A DNA stretch of 64,000 bases from positions 3,162,001-3,226,000 of the forward strand of contig NZ_CP107020.1 in NCBI RefSeq assembly GCF_025725725.1, in the 5' to 3' direction. This DNA is from Brachybacterium huguangmaarense. Its GTDB lineage: Bacteria; Actinomycetota; Actinomycetes; Actinomycetales; Dermabacteraceae. The position numbers and the translations under genes are program-made. Within the stretch, counting starts at the first letter, position 1. Every line of letters starts with the position of its first letter. Of this stretch, positions 1-8,374 are shown in pieces. A model generated the notes under the pieces. It had not been told where the DNA came from. It did not search any database and saw nothing but the letters and a program-made list of their open reading frames with translations.

Positions 1-139
1 CGGCCACGAGGTCGGCGGTGTCGAGCAGCAGGTCCGTGGTCAGCGCGTCGCGCAGCACGGGGTCGATCCCGCACACCACGGCGAGGGGGAGGCTGCGGCG
101 CAGCCGGCGACGGGCGGCCTCGGACGGCTCACGGATCAT
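1..139 (-). CDS. Possible COG0523 (CobW)-like protein, N-terminal fragment
   Basis: The reading frame starts at ATG 139 on the minus strand with a strong AGGAGG about 10 bases upstream, and runs off the left edge after 46 codons. Its hydrophobic core reads [13 protein letters not shown], which resembles the start of actinobacterial COG0523-like proteins that lack the usual P-loop; this match is from memory. The divergent Zur-like site about 115 bp upstream and the COG0523 gene in the opposite operon fit a zinc-handling role. Too little is present to assign a function. Confidence 0.4.
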   Translation of the reverse strand, partial: MIREPSEAARRRLRRSLPLAVVCGIDPVLRDALTTDLLLDTADLVA

Positions 140-253
140 GGACAGGACCTCCTGGGACCAGACGGCGGAGCGGGCGCGGGCCGCGGTGCGGCAGGGCGGA
201 GCACGTGCGCGCTCCGGCTCCCTGCTCGCTGTCCGGCAGCCCGGCCAGCTTGA

Positions 254-280
254 CGGGAACGATTTTCATTTCCTAGTATC
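254..280 (+). promoter_or_regulatory. Zur-like operator overlapping a leaderless promoter
   Basis: Positions 254-268 match 11 of 15 bases of the actinobacterial Zur consensus TGAAAATGATTTTCA, with the right half perfect. A TAGTAT -10 hexamer at 274-279 puts the transcript start at or just before the rpmB ATG (288), so the mRNA would be leaderless. The operator would cover the spacer and -35 region, as expected for repression by zinc-loaded Zur. The site lies between two divergent genes and may control both. Confidence 0.6.
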
Positions 281-287
281 AGCCGTC

Positions 288-524
288 ATGTCCGCACACT
301 GTCAAGTCACCGGCGCTCGCCCGCAGTTCGGCAAGCGCGTCTCGCACTCGCATCGGCGCACCTCGCGCCGCTTCAACCCCAACCTGCAGAAGAAGACCTA
401 CGACGTGCCGTCGCTGGGCCGGAGGGTCACGCTCACGGTCTCGGCGCGCGGCATCAAGGTCATCGACGCCCGGGGGATCGAGGCGGTCGTCGCCGACATG
501 CGACGACGCGGCGAGAAGTTCTGA
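288..524 (+). CDS. rpmB: 50S ribosomal protein L28, zinc-free paralogue
   Basis: This 78-residue protein is a component of the large ribosomal subunit. The [20 protein letters not shown] start and RRFNPNLQ segment are typical of L28. It has only one cysteine, so the zinc ribbon (two CxxC pairs) of zinc-binding L28 is absent and this is the C-minus form. It is the first gene of a zinc-starvation operon encoding five such paralogues. The ATG at 288 is 8 bases after a TAGTAT -10 hexamer, which implies leaderless translation. The family is known to be derepressed by Zur when zinc is scarce, so that zinc can be released from ribosomes. Confidence 0.93.
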   Translation: MSAHCQVTGARPQFGKRVSHSHRRTSRRFNPNLQKKTYDVPSLGRRVTLTVSARGIKVIDARGIEAVVADMRRRGEKF

Positions 525-582
525 GCGGCGCGACACCGAGATCCGGTCGCATCACCCACGAGAGAAGGCACCCCGCACCACC

Positions 583-750
583 ATGGCCAAGAAGAGCGAC
601 ATCCGCCCCATCATCAAGCTGCGCTCCACGGAGGGCACCGGCACCACCTACGTCACCACCAAGAACCGGCGCAACTCCCCGGACCGCCTGCGCATGCGCA
701 AGTACGACCCGGTGCTGCGCCGCCACGTCGAGTTCCGCGAGGAGCGCTGA
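583..750 (+). CDS. rpmG: 50S ribosomal protein L33, zinc-free paralogue
   Basis: This 55-residue large-subunit protein starts [15 protein letters not shown] and contains the family hallmark [19 protein letters not shown]. The CxxC pairs of zinc-binding L33 are missing, so it is the C-minus form. It lies 58 bp after rpmB, with AGAGAAGG as ribosome binding site, and only one base separates its stop from rpsN. Context and cysteine loss both indicate expression under zinc limitation. Confidence 0.93.
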   Translation: MAKKSDIRPIIKLRSTEGTGTTYVTTKNRRNSPDRLRMRKYDPVLRRHVEFREER

Positions 751-751
751 G

Positions 752-1057
752 ATGGCCAAGACCAGCAAGATCGCCAAGGACCTCGAACGCCGTCGCACGG
801 TGGCCCGCTACGCCGAGCGGCGCGCCGAGCTCAAGGCGCTCATCAAGAACCCGCGCACCGCACCCGAGGACCGGGAGAGCGCCCAGCGGGCGCTGCAGGC
901 CCTCCCCCGCGACGCGAGCCCCACCCGGCTGCGCAACCGCGACGTCGTCGACGGGCGCCCGCGCGCCCACCTGCGCACCTTCGGGCTCTCGCGCGTCCGC
1001 TTCCGCGAGATGGCGCACCGGGGCGAGCTGCCCGGCATCACGAAGTCCAGCTGGTGA
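752..1057 (+). CDS. rpsN: 30S ribosomal protein S14, long zinc-free form
   Basis: This is a 101-residue small-subunit protein of the long S14 type. It begins [15 protein letters not shown] and has the conserved C-terminal [14 protein letters not shown] segment. There is no CxxC...CxxC zinc knuckle, which distinguishes it from the short (about 61 aa) zinc-binding S14. The ATG begins one base after the rpmG stop, so translation is probably coupled. It is part of the zinc-sparing operon. Confidence 0.93.
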   Translation: MAKTSKIAKDLERRRTVARYAERRAELKALIKNPRTAPEDRESAQRALQALPRDASPTRLRNRDVVDGRPRAHLRTFGLSRVRFREMAHRGELPGITKSSW

Positions 1058-1078
1058 GAAGCCAGGAAGGAGCACGCA

Positions 1079-1333
1079 GTGAAGAAAGGGATCCACCCGG
1101 CCTACGAGCCGGTGATCTTCCGCGACCGCTCGGCGGGGTTCAGCTTCCTCACGCGGTCGACGCGGACCTCCGAGGTCCGCGAGACGTGGGAGGACGGCAA
1201 GGAGTACCCGGTGATCGACGTCGAGATCTCCTCGGCCTCGCACCCGTTCTACACGGGCAGCGCGCGGGTCGTGGACACCGAGGGCCGCGTCGAGCGGTTC
1301 CGCCGCCGCTATGGAAAGGGGACCACGCGATGA
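1079..1333 (+). CDS. rpmE2: 50S ribosomal protein L31, type B
   Basis: This 84-residue protein is the type B, cysteine-free L31. [11 protein letters not shown] near the N-terminus, SHPFYTG and the terminal [10 protein letters not shown] are all type B signatures. The start codon is GTG at 1079 with AGGAAGGA about 8 bases upstream. It overlaps rpmJ by 4 bp (ATGA). Type B L31 replaces zinc-containing L31 during zinc starvation, which fits the Zur-like site at the operon head. Confidence 0.94.
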   Translation: MKKGIHPAYEPVIFRDRSAGFSFLTRSTRTSEVRETWEDGKEYPVIDVEISSASHPFYTGSARVVDTEGRVERFRRRYGKGTTR

Positions 1334-1455
1334 AGGTCCGTGCCTCCCTGCGCTCCCTCGCCCGCAAGCCGGGAGCCCAGGTCGTCCGCCGTCGCGGACG
1401 CGTCTACGTCATCAACAAGAAGAACCCGCGCTGGAACGGCCGCCAGAAGGGGTGA
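1330..1455 (+). CDS. rpmJ: 50S ribosomal protein L36, zinc-free paralogue
   Basis: This 41-residue large-subunit protein has the [10 protein letters not shown] start and [17 protein letters not shown] core of the YkgO-type L36. The Cys3-His zinc site of ordinary L36 is absent. Its ATG overlaps the rpmE2 stop, and its TGA overlaps the GTG of the following COG0523 gene, so the three genes are translationally coupled. It completes a set of five zinc-independent ribosomal paralogues. Confidence 0.93.
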   Translation: MKVRASLRSLARKPGAQVVRRRGRVYVINKKNPRWNGRQKG

Positions 1456-2485
1456 GACCGGCCCGTCAGGTCCCCGTGATCGCCCTGACGGGACCGCTCG
1501 GCGCCGGCAAGACCACCGTGCTCAACTCGCTGCTGCGGGCGCCGGGGGCCCGGCTGGGCGTGGTGGTCAACGACTTCGGGGAGATCAACCTCGACGCCGC
1601 CATGGTCACGGGACAGGTCGACGAGCCGGCCTCGATCGCCGGGGGCTGCCTGTGCTGCCTGCCCGACGCCGGGGGCCTCGACGACGCCCTCGACCGGCTG
1701 GGCGACCCGCGGCTGCGCCTCGACGCGATCCTGGTCGAGGCCAGCGCATGGCCGAGCCGCTCGCGGTGCATCGTCTGCTGCGTCTGGCGGCCTCGTCCCG
1801 CGTGCGCTTCGGGGCGTTGCTCGACGTGGTCGACGCGACAGGACCGCTCGCCGCGGCCGCGCCGCCCGGACAGGTGCGACGGCCGCCCGTGCGGTTCGCC
1901 GCCGCCTCGCTCGTGGTCGTCACCAAGCTCGAGGCGCTGCCGGAGGCCGAACGGGCCGGGGCGCTCGAGAGGATCTCCGCGGCCGTCCGCGCCCACCACG
2001 ACACGGTGCCGATCGTGACCGCCGCACACGGCGAGCTCGACCCCGACCTCGTGCTCGACGTCGCGAGCAGCGAGGACCCGCCCGACCAGCTCCCCCTAGC
2101 GGCGCTCGCACGGGAGGCCCGCGCCGAGCACCTCCACCACCATGCGACGGCGGTGACGGTCGCCGCGGCCGGTCCGGTGGATCCCGGTCGCGTGCTCGAC
2201 CTGCTCGAGGATCCTCCCGCCGGCGTGGTCCGCATCAAGGGGCGTTTCGCGGTCGAGACCTCGCGCAGCTACCGCCACTACGACGCCCATCTCGCCGGAC
2301 GCCACATCCATGTCGCGCCGTCGGACATCGGGGGCGGCCCCGACGCGCTCGTCGCGATCGGCATGGAGCTGCGGACCGAGGAGGTCCGCGCACGCCTCGA
2401 GGCCGCCGTCGCACCCCCGGACGGCCCGGTCGCCGCGGGCATGCGCCGCCTGGTCCGCTACCGCCGTCTCAGCATGCCCGTCTGA
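1452..2485 (+). pseudogene. COG0523 (CobW/ZinU-type) GTPase, frameshifted
   Basis: This is a G3E-family GTPase, a putative zinc chaperone. From GTG 1452 the first frame shows a P-loop (GPLGAGKTT), NDFGEIN and the metal-binding GGCLCC motif. The expected EASGxAEP motif is cut at about 1746: the frame reads EASAWP, while the -1 frame continues with MAEPLAVHRLLR and an intact C-terminal domain including EHLHHH and GVVRIKGRFAVE, ending at 2485. Adding one G at 1746-1747 restores one 344-residue protein. Codon use is normal on both sides, so this is a recent mutation or a sequence error. An ATG at 1748 could allow reinitiation of the C-terminal half. Confidence 0.8.
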
Positions 2486-2548
2486 CCGGCGCGGCGCGCC
2501 GCCCTGGCCCCGACCTCCGTCGGCCGGGCCGCCATAGGCCGGCCTCCG

Positions 2549-2642
2549 TCGAACCGGGCTCGCCATCGAGCCGGGCTCGCCATCGAGCCGGGCTCGCCAT
2601 CGAGCCGGGGCCGCCATCGGCCGGATCGCCGTCGAGCCAGGG
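2549..2642. repeat. Degenerate 17-bp tandem repeats in a gene-free gap
   Basis: About five copies of a 17-bp unit (CGAGCCGGGCTCGCCAT) follow the COG0523 gene. The copies at 2567-2583 and 2584-2600 are identical and the outer ones are degenerate. Each unit carries a short GAGCC/GGCTC dyad. The unit is not a multiple of three and no good coding frame crosses it. Together with the inverted repeat at 2708-2779 it occupies the 2486-2912 gap, where I see no gene. Confidence 0.75.
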
Positions 2643-2707
2643 AGTGCCGACATGACGCCACCCCGTGCTCGGGGCGGCCCCGTCCGGCCGGTGCACCGGG
2701 CGTCGGT

Positions 2708-2779
2708 GTCGCGGACGGGACGCTGGTGATGTGCACTGGCTATATCGCCACAGCGCATCACCAGCGTCCCGTCCGCGAC
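2708..2779. repeat. Perfect 24-bp inverted repeat with a 24-nt centre
   Basis: The arms at 2708-2731 and 2756-2779 are perfect reverse complements. The 24-nt centre contains a smaller nested dyad (TGGC...GCCA) around an AT-rich TATATC, which is notable in so GC-rich a genome. Transcribed on either strand it would fold into a very stable hairpin. It lies between two genes whose 3' ends converge (COG0523 and peptidase E), so it may terminate both, but no T-tract follows. A miniature palindromic element is the alternative. Confidence 0.7.
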
Positions 2780-2912
2780 CGCCCACCTCGCATCCGCCTC
2801 CTGTCCACCCCGCTCCAGGGACTCGCACGGACATCCAGGGCCCCGGCCGGGCTCCCGGCACCGCGTGCACAGCCCCCTCACGTCCCCTGAAGCCCGACCT
2901 CGGCCCGGTGCG

Positions 2913-3734
2913 TCATCGCAGGAGGCGCACCGGCAGCTCCCTCTCGACCGCGACGGCGGGCAGGCCGCTCGCCGCCCGTTCGTCATCCCCGGCCGCGCCG
3001 TCGCGCCGGATCCCCTCGACGCCGGACGCCGGCCCCCGTTCGACGAGCCAGGCCCGGGCGCCGGACCCCTCGGCGACCGCGTCGACGAGCTCGCCGTCGC
3101 GCCACACGAGGGCGGCGCCGTCGTCGACCGCCCACGTCCGGCCCATCCGGCCCTCGGTGATCCAGCGCAGGAGCAGCGGCCGCCGGTCGGGCTCGCCGTG
3201 GTAGTGCGGACAGGCTGCGCCGGGCAGCACGCCGAGCCCGTCGTGCAAGGGGGCGAGCGGTCCGTACGAGTCGGTCGAGCACGCCGCGAACCAGCAGTTC
3301 ATGCCCGCGCTGATGCCCGCGAGCACGACGCCCTCGGCGGCGGCGTGCGCCAGGATCGCGGGCAGACCGTGGCGGCGCCACTGGGCGAGCAGCTCGACCG
3401 TCGAGCCCCCGCCCACGTAGATCAGATCCTGGTCGAGCAGGCAGCGAGGATCACGCTGAGCGCCGGGCACACGGCCCAGCAGGCTCAGCACCTGCGTGCG
3501 GGCGCGGCCGCGGAAGGCCGCCTCGAACCGGCCGCTGTACCCGGGGTCGTCCTCGCTCGCGGTGGGGAGGAAGCACACGCGGGGACGCTCGGCGCCGGTG
3601 AGCTCGAGCAGCAGGTCGTCGATGTCCGAGGAGCCGTCCTCGGACATCGAGAAGCCGCCCCCTCCCAGGGTCACGAGGGTGCCCTGCGGCGCACCGTGCG
3701 GGGTCTCCCCCACGGCAGCCCGGGCGGGGCTCAC
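2913..3734 (-). CDS. Peptidase E / S51-family peptidase
   Basis: This 273-residue protein belongs to the S51 family (dipeptidase E/cyanophycinase-like). The nucleophile elbow GISAGMNCWF carries the catalytic Ser, and YVGGGST and CPHYH are further family segments. Family members hydrolyse Asp-X dipeptides in the cytoplasm. The GTG start overlaps the stop of the MarC gene by 4 bp, so it is the last gene of a PHP-MarC-peptidase operon. The C-terminal 40 residues are variable. The exact substrate cannot be read from the sequence. Confidence 0.82.
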   Translation of the reverse strand: MSPARAAVGETPHGAPQGTLVTLGGGGFSMSEDGSSDIDDLLLELTGAERPRVCFLPTASEDDPGYSGRFEAAFRGRARTQVLSLLGRVPGAQRDPRCLLDQDLIYVGGGSTVELLAQWRRHGLPAILAHAAAEGVVLAGISAGMNCWFAACSTDSYGPLAPLHDGLGVLPGAACPHYHGEPDRRPLLLRWITEGRMGRTWAVDDGAALVWRDGELVDAVAEGSGARAWLVERGPASGVEGIRRDGAAGDDERAASGLPAVAVERELPVRLLR

Positions 3735-4360
3735 GGCGCCACCAGCCCCCAGCCGACGAGGAAGGACCGCACGGCGTCGAAGATCATCTGCACGCTGATC
3801 GCGCTCAGCAGCACGCCCGAGATCCGGGTGACGAGGGTGACCCCGCTGTCGCGCAGGACGCGGGCGATGATGCCGGAGAACCGCATGAACACGTACATCA
3901 TGAGCGCGATGCCGAGCAGCGCGAGGGCGATGCCGCTCACGCGCGACAGCTCGGCCTCCGAGCGGTGCACGAACAGCATCACCGCGACGATCGCGCCGGG
4001 GCCGCCCAGGAGCGGCGTGCCGAGCGGCACGAGGGCCACGTTGACGCCCTCGGACGCGCCCATCTCGCCCTCCTTGCCGGTCAGCAGCTGGAGCGCGATG
4101 AGCAGCAGGAGCAGGCCGCCTGCGAACTGCAGGGCGGGCAGGGTGATGTGCATGTAGGTGAGGATGAACTGGCCGAACACGGCGAAGCCGACGATCACGA
4201 GCATGCCGACCCCGGTCGCGACGAGCGCGGCCCGTGAGCGCTGACGGCCCGTCATCGTGTTCGTGAGCGCCATGAAGATCGGGATCGTGCCGGGCGGGTC
4301 GACGATGACGAACAGCGTCACGAACACCTCGAGGAGGAAGCGCAGATCGACCACGCTCAT
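3731..4360 (-). CDS. MarC-family integral membrane protein
   Basis: This 209-residue protein has about six hydrophobic segments. The FVIVDPPGTIPIFMALT start of the first helix pair and the mid-protein PLGTPLLGGPGAIV repeat are MarC hallmarks. The family resembles LysE-type transporters but its substrate is unknown, and despite the name it is not established as a drug pump. It starts at ATG 4360, 46 bp after the PHP gene, and overlaps the peptidase gene by 4 bp. Confidence 0.88.
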   Translation of the reverse strand: MSVVDLRFLLEVFVTLFVIVDPPGTIPIFMALTNTMTGRQRSRAALVATGVGMLVIVGFAVFGQFILTYMHITLPALQFAGGLLLLLIALQLLTGKEGEMGASEGVNVALVPLGTPLLGGPGAIVAVMLFVHRSEAELSRVSGIALALLGIALMMYVFMRFSGIIARVLRDSGVTLVTRISGVLLSAISVQMIFDAVRSFLVGWGLVAP

Positions 4361-4406
4361 CGCACCGCCTCGCGCGGCGCCGACGCGGGGGTGTGCACGA
4401 CCTTCT

Positions 4407-5279
4407 TCACGGCCAGAGGACCTCGGTTCCGCTCGAGGAGAGCGAGATCATCGCCTCCAGGACTGCCGGCGACGTGAGGTTCTCTCCGAGCCGGTTGGGT
4501 TTGCCGCGGCCATGGTAGTCGCTGCCCCCGGTGGTCAGGAGCCCGTGAGCGCGCGCGAAGGCGGCCAGGCGGCGGCGCTCGGACTCGCCGTGCTCGCGGT
4601 GGTCGACCTCGACGCCGGCGAGGCCCGCCGCGGCCATCGACTCGAGCAGCTCCATCGGCACGGCCGCGCCGCGGCTCCCGGAGGCCGGGTGCGCCGCGAC
4701 GGCCACGCCGCCGCTGTCCCGGATGGCGGCGACCGCGACCTCGGGCGAGGGCGCGTAGTGGCCCACGTAGTAGGGGGAGCTGGGGGCGAGCATGCTCGCG
4801 AACGCCTCGTGGCGGTCGGCGACGACGCCCGCCGCGACGAGGGCGTCGGCGATGTGGGGGCGCCCCACCGTCGTGGCCTCCCCCGCCACCTGCTCGGCGA
4901 CGAGCTCCCACGTGACCGGGAAGTCGGCCGACAGCCTCTCGACCATCGCCCGGGCGCGAGTGCGCCGCGAGTCGCGTGCCCGCAGGATCTCGTGGGCCAG
5001 GGCGGTGTCGGGCGACGGGTCGGGCAGGAGCGCGAGCACGTGCACGCTCGAGTGCCCGTACTCGGTCGAGACCTCGATGCCGGGGACGACGGCCACCCCG
5101 TGGCAGCGCACGGCCTCGGGCGCCTCGGCCCACCCGGCGATCGTGTCGTGGTCGGTCAGGCCGATCGCGTCGAGCCCCGCCTCGCGGGCCCGCCGGACGA
5201 GCTCGTCGACCCCGCACGTGCCGTCCGAGAAGGTCGTGTGCGTGTGCAGATCGATGCGATCGTCGGGCCCGGGGCGCAT
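4407..5279 (-). CDS. PHP-domain metal-dependent phosphoesterase
   Basis: This 290-residue protein has the PHP motif series: DLHTHTTFSDG at residues 9-19, GLTDHDT, a GIEVS segment, VAAHPASG and a final GGSDYHG, which supply the histidines and aspartates of a trinuclear metal site. Related proteins cleave nucleotide 3'-phosphates or act as RNase AM-type exonucleases. ATG 5279 is preferred because the motif begins immediately after it; the open frame continues upstream but without PHP similarity. It is the first gene of the minus-strand operon and is divergent from the aminopeptidase gene. Confidence 0.85.
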   Translation of the reverse strand: MRPGPDDRIDLHTHTTFSDGTCGVDELVRRAREAGLDAIGLTDHDTIAGWAEAPEAVRCHGVAVVPGIEVSTEYGHSSVHVLALLPDPSPDTALAHEILRARDSRRTRARAMVERLSADFPVTWELVAEQVAGEATTVGRPHIADALVAAGVVADRHEAFASMLAPSSPYYVGHYAPSPEVAVAAIRDSGGVAVAAHPASGSRGAAVPMELLESMAAAGLAGVEVDHREHGESERRRLAAFARAHGLLTTGGSDYHGRGKPNRLGENLTSPAVLEAMISLSSSGTEVLWP

Positions 5280-5361
5280 GGGGCCAGGGTACGTCGGGCG
5301 CCTCCGCCGCGAGCCGGTCCGAGCGTCCCGCCTCCCACGACGGATGTGAAACGATCCGAGG

Positions 5362-6948
5362 GTGAGCGAGAACGAGAACACCCCGCAGACCAGCACCGAG
5401 AACACGCCCGCCGACGCCGCGGCGCCCGGCGGCACGAGCCGTCCCGCCGAGGGCCCCACGCCGGAGGAGCTCGCGGCCCGCGGCGACTCGCGCTCGCAGC
5501 GCCCCACCAACGCCGCCTTCCGCGCGTTCATCGGCTCCGGCTGGGACGACACCGTCCCGCCGCCCGAGCGCCGCGAGGTCGCGGACTTCACGCCGGCCCG
5601 CCGCGACGCCCTCGTGCGAGCGGTGCCCGCGACCCGCCTCGTGCTGCCCGCGGGCGTGCTCAAGGCCCGCAGCAACGACACCGACTATCCCTTCCGGCCC
5701 GACACGGCCTACGCCTACTACAGCGGGCTGGGCACCGACGAGGAGCCCGACAGCGTGCTCGTCGTCGAGCCCTCCGCCGACGATCCCGCGCGCGCCGAGG
5801 CGACGTACTTCTTCCGGCCCCGCGCGGGCTTCGACTCGACCGAGTTCTACGCCGACGCCACCTACGGCGAGCTGTGGGTGGGCCGCCGTCCCACGCTCGA
5901 GGAGACCGCGACCCGGATCGGCATCCCCACGCGCCACATCGACGAGCTGCGCGACGCCCTCGCCAAGGACGTCGGCGATCAGCTCTCCCTCGTCGCCATG
6001 CCGGGCGTCGACGCGTCCGTCGAGGCGCTCGTCGCCGAGATCCGCGATCAGAACGGCCTGCCCGGCGGCGACGGCGCGACGCGCGAGGCCGACCGCTTCG
6101 CCGAGGTCGCCTCCGAGCAGCGCCTCGTCAAGGACGGCTTCGAGGTCGCGCAGATGCGCGAGGCGGTCGCCGCGACCATCCGCGGCTTCGAGGACGTCGT
6201 GCGCCACCTCCCCGAGGCGGTCGCGCACGAGCGCGGCGAGCGCGTCATCGAGGGCACCTTCAACGCCGTCGCCCGGCGCGAGGGCAACGCCGTGGGCTAC
6301 GAGACGATCGCCGCGAGCGGCCACCACGCCGGCACCCTGCACTGGATCCGCAACGACGGACCGGTCCGGGAGCAGGATCTCGTGCTGATCGACGCGGGCG
6401 TCGAGATCGACTCCCTCTACACGGCCGACATCACGCGCACGCTCCCGGTGTCGGGGCGCTTCTCGACCGCGCAGCGCCGCGTGTACGACGCGGTGCTCGC
6501 CGCCTCCGACGCCGCCTTCGCCGCGGCGCGGCCCGGCGCCCTGTTCCGCGACGTCCACGCGGCCGCGATGGAGGTCATCGCCGCGACCCTCGAGGAGCTC
6601 GGGCTGCTGCCCGGGACGGCCGCCGAGTCCCTCGCGCCCGAGGGCCAGTTCCACCGCCGCTGGATGGTCCACGGCACGAGCCACCATCTCGGCATGGACG
6701 TGCACGACTGCGCGAAGGCCCGCCGCGAGATGTACCTCGACGCCGAGCTCGTGCCCGGCATGGTCTTCACGATCGAGCCGGGGCTCTACTTCCAGGCGAC
6801 CGACACGCTCGTGCCCGAGGAGGTGCGCGGCATCGCCGTGCGCATCGAGGACGACGTGCTCGTCACCGCCGACGGCGTCGAGAACCTCTCGCGCGCCCTG
6901 CCGCGCACCGCCGAGGACGTCGAGGCCTGGATGGCGTCCCTGCGCTGA
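5362..6948 (+). CDS. Xaa-Pro aminopeptidase (M24 family)
   Basis: This 528-residue protein has an N-terminal creatinase-type domain (about residues 60-220) and a C-terminal pita-bread M24 catalytic domain. The five metal ligands are visible in LIDAGVEIDSLYTADITR, THHLGMDVHD, FTIEPGLY and VRIEDD. It removes N-terminal residues preceding proline in cytoplasmic peptides. The first 50 residues are acidic and low-complexity, as in actinobacterial homologues. The GTG start at 5362 lies about 7 bases after an AACGAT hexamer, so it may be leaderless. Confidence 0.92.
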   Translation: MSENENTPQTSTENTPADAAAPGGTSRPAEGPTPEELAARGDSRSQRPTNAAFRAFIGSGWDDTVPPPERREVADFTPARRDALVRAVPATRLVLPAGVLKARSNDTDYPFRPDTAYAYYSGLGTDEEPDSVLVVEPSADDPARAEATYFFRPRAGFDSTEFYADATYGELWVGRRPTLEETATRIGIPTRHIDELRDALAKDVGDQLSLVAMPGVDASVEALVAEIRDQNGLPGGDGATREADRFAEVASEQRLVKDGFEVAQMREAVAATIRGFEDVVRHLPEAVAHERGERVIEGTFNAVARREGNAVGYETIAASGHHAGTLHWIRNDGPVREQDLVLIDAGVEIDSLYTADITRTLPVSGRFSTAQRRVYDAVLAASDAAFAAARPGALFRDVHAAAMEVIAATLEELGLLPGTAAESLAPEGQFHRRWMVHGTSHHLGMDVHDCAKARREMYLDAELVPGMVFTIEPGLYFQATDTLVPEEVRGIAVRIEDDVLVTADGVENLSRALPRTAEDVEAWMASLR

Positions 6949-7051
6949 CGCTCCTCGACCGCCCGGTCCGTGCCCGGCGCCCCGTGGGGCGTCGGGCACA
7001 TGTGCGCTCCCAGCCGATGACGTGGCCGGCGTGCGCACTACCCTGGAAGGC

Positions 7052-8371
7052 GTGAGTGCAACGAACCGCTTCTATGCCGCGCGCCTGGTCGGGACCACCG
7101 TCTTCGACCCGGTCCGCGAGCCCGTGGGCCGGGTGCGCGACGTGGTCGTGCTCCCGGGCGCCCGGGGCGCCCGCGCCGTCGGCTTCGTCGTCGAGGTCCC
7201 CGGCAAGAAGCGCGTGTTCCTGCCCGTCACGCGCGTCACCTCGATCTCGCTGGGCCAGGTCATCATGTCCGGCGTGCTCAACGTGCGCCGCTTCGAGAAG
7301 CGCAGCGCCGAGCAGCTCGTGATCGGCGACCTGCTGGACCGCGTCGTCACGCTCGTCGACGGCTCCGGCGAGGCGACCGTCGAGGACGTGGGCCTCGACC
7401 AGAACCGCCACGGGGACTGGGAGATCGCCAAGCTCCACGTGCGCCGCCGCAAGCGGGGCGGCTCCCTGTCCAAGCTCGTGTCCGGGCGCGGCGAGTCCCT
7501 GACCGTCTCCCCGTCCGAGGTCACGGGCCTGTTCGGCACGCAGGCCGAGCAGTCGGCCGCGCTCCTGCTGGCCTCGTACGAGGATCTCAACGCCGCCGAT
7601 CTCGGCGACATCTTCCAGGAGATCGACGCCAAACGCCGCGTCGAGCTCGCGGGCGAGCTCTCGGACGACCGTCTCGCCGACGTGCTCGAGGAGCTGCCCG
7701 AGGACACGCGCGTCGAGGTGGTCACGAACCTCGAGGCCTCCCGCGCCGCCGACGTGCTCGAGGTCATGGACCCCGACGACGCCGCGGACCTCGTCCAGGA
7801 GCTGCCCGAGGGCGTGGCCCAGCAGCTGCTGGGGCTCATGGAGCCCGAGGAGGCCGAGGACGTGCGGCGCCTGATGGCGTACGACGAGTACACCGCGGGC
7901 GGCATGATGACGACCGAGCCGCTCGTGGTGTCCCCGGAGACGCCCGTGGCGCACTGTCTGGCCATGATCAGCCGCGAGGAGCTGTCCCCCGCGCACGCCT
8001 CGACCGTGCACGTGTGCCGGTCGCCGCTCGAGACGCCGACGGGCCGGATGCTCGGCATCGTGCACTTCCAGCACCTGCTGCGCGAGCGGCCCGACCGTCC
8101 CGTGGGCGAGATCGTCGACTCGGACCGCCATGTCGTCGGCCCGGGCGCGATGCTCTCCGAGGTGACGCGCGAGATGGCGACCTACAACCTGGTCTCGATC
8201 CCCGTGTGCGACGACGAGGGCCGATTGCTCGGGGCCGTGACCGTGGACGACGTGCTCGACCACATGCTCCCCGAGGACTGGCGCGAGCAGGACGAGCCGA
8301 CGACCGTGACGGGACAGATCGATCTCTCGGAGATCGCCCGCCAGATGAAGACCAGCGATCAGAAGGGGTGA
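7052..8371 (+). CDS. Soluble PRC-barrel / MgtE-N / CBS-pair protein
   Basis: This 439-residue protein contains a PRC-barrel-like N-terminus (about residues 1-90), a helical MgtE intracellular domain (about 150-270, with repeated LADVLEELPED-like units) and a CBS pair (about 275-410). It lacks the membrane domain of the MgtE magnesium channel, so it probably acts as a magnesium or nucleotide sensor. The GTG at 7052 follows a TACCCT -10 hexamer (7039-7044) by 7 bases, which supports a leaderless start. It is first in a run with DUF1003 and mrp; the gap to the next gene is 3 bp. Confidence 0.85.
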   Translation: MSATNRFYAARLVGTTVFDPVREPVGRVRDVVVLPGARGARAVGFVVEVPGKKRVFLPVTRVTSISLGQVIMSGVLNVRRFEKRSAEQLVIGDLLDRVVTLVDGSGEATVEDVGLDQNRHGDWEIAKLHVRRRKRGGSLSKLVSGRGESLTVSPSEVTGLFGTQAEQSAALLLASYEDLNAADLGDIFQEIDAKRRVELAGELSDDRLADVLEELPEDTRVEVVTNLEASRAADVLEVMDPDDAADLVQELPEGVAQQLLGLMEPEEAEDVRRLMAYDEYTAGGMMTTEPLVVSPETPVAHCLAMISREELSPAHASTVHVCRSPLETPTGRMLGIVHFQHLLRERPDRPVGEIVDSDRHVVGPGAMLSEVTREMATYNLVSIPVCDDEGRLLGAVTVDDVLDHMLPEDWREQDEPTTVTGQIDLSEIARQMKTSDQKG

Positions 8372-8374
8372 CAG

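Noticed and set aside
18-524. An earlier start for rpmB, at 18
   Set aside because: It would add 90 residues with no L28 similarity and run through the Zur-like site; ATG 288 fits the promoter and family length.
2708-2779. tRNA or insertion-sequence ends
   Set aside because: No cloverleaf and no transposase; only the palindrome itself can be supported.
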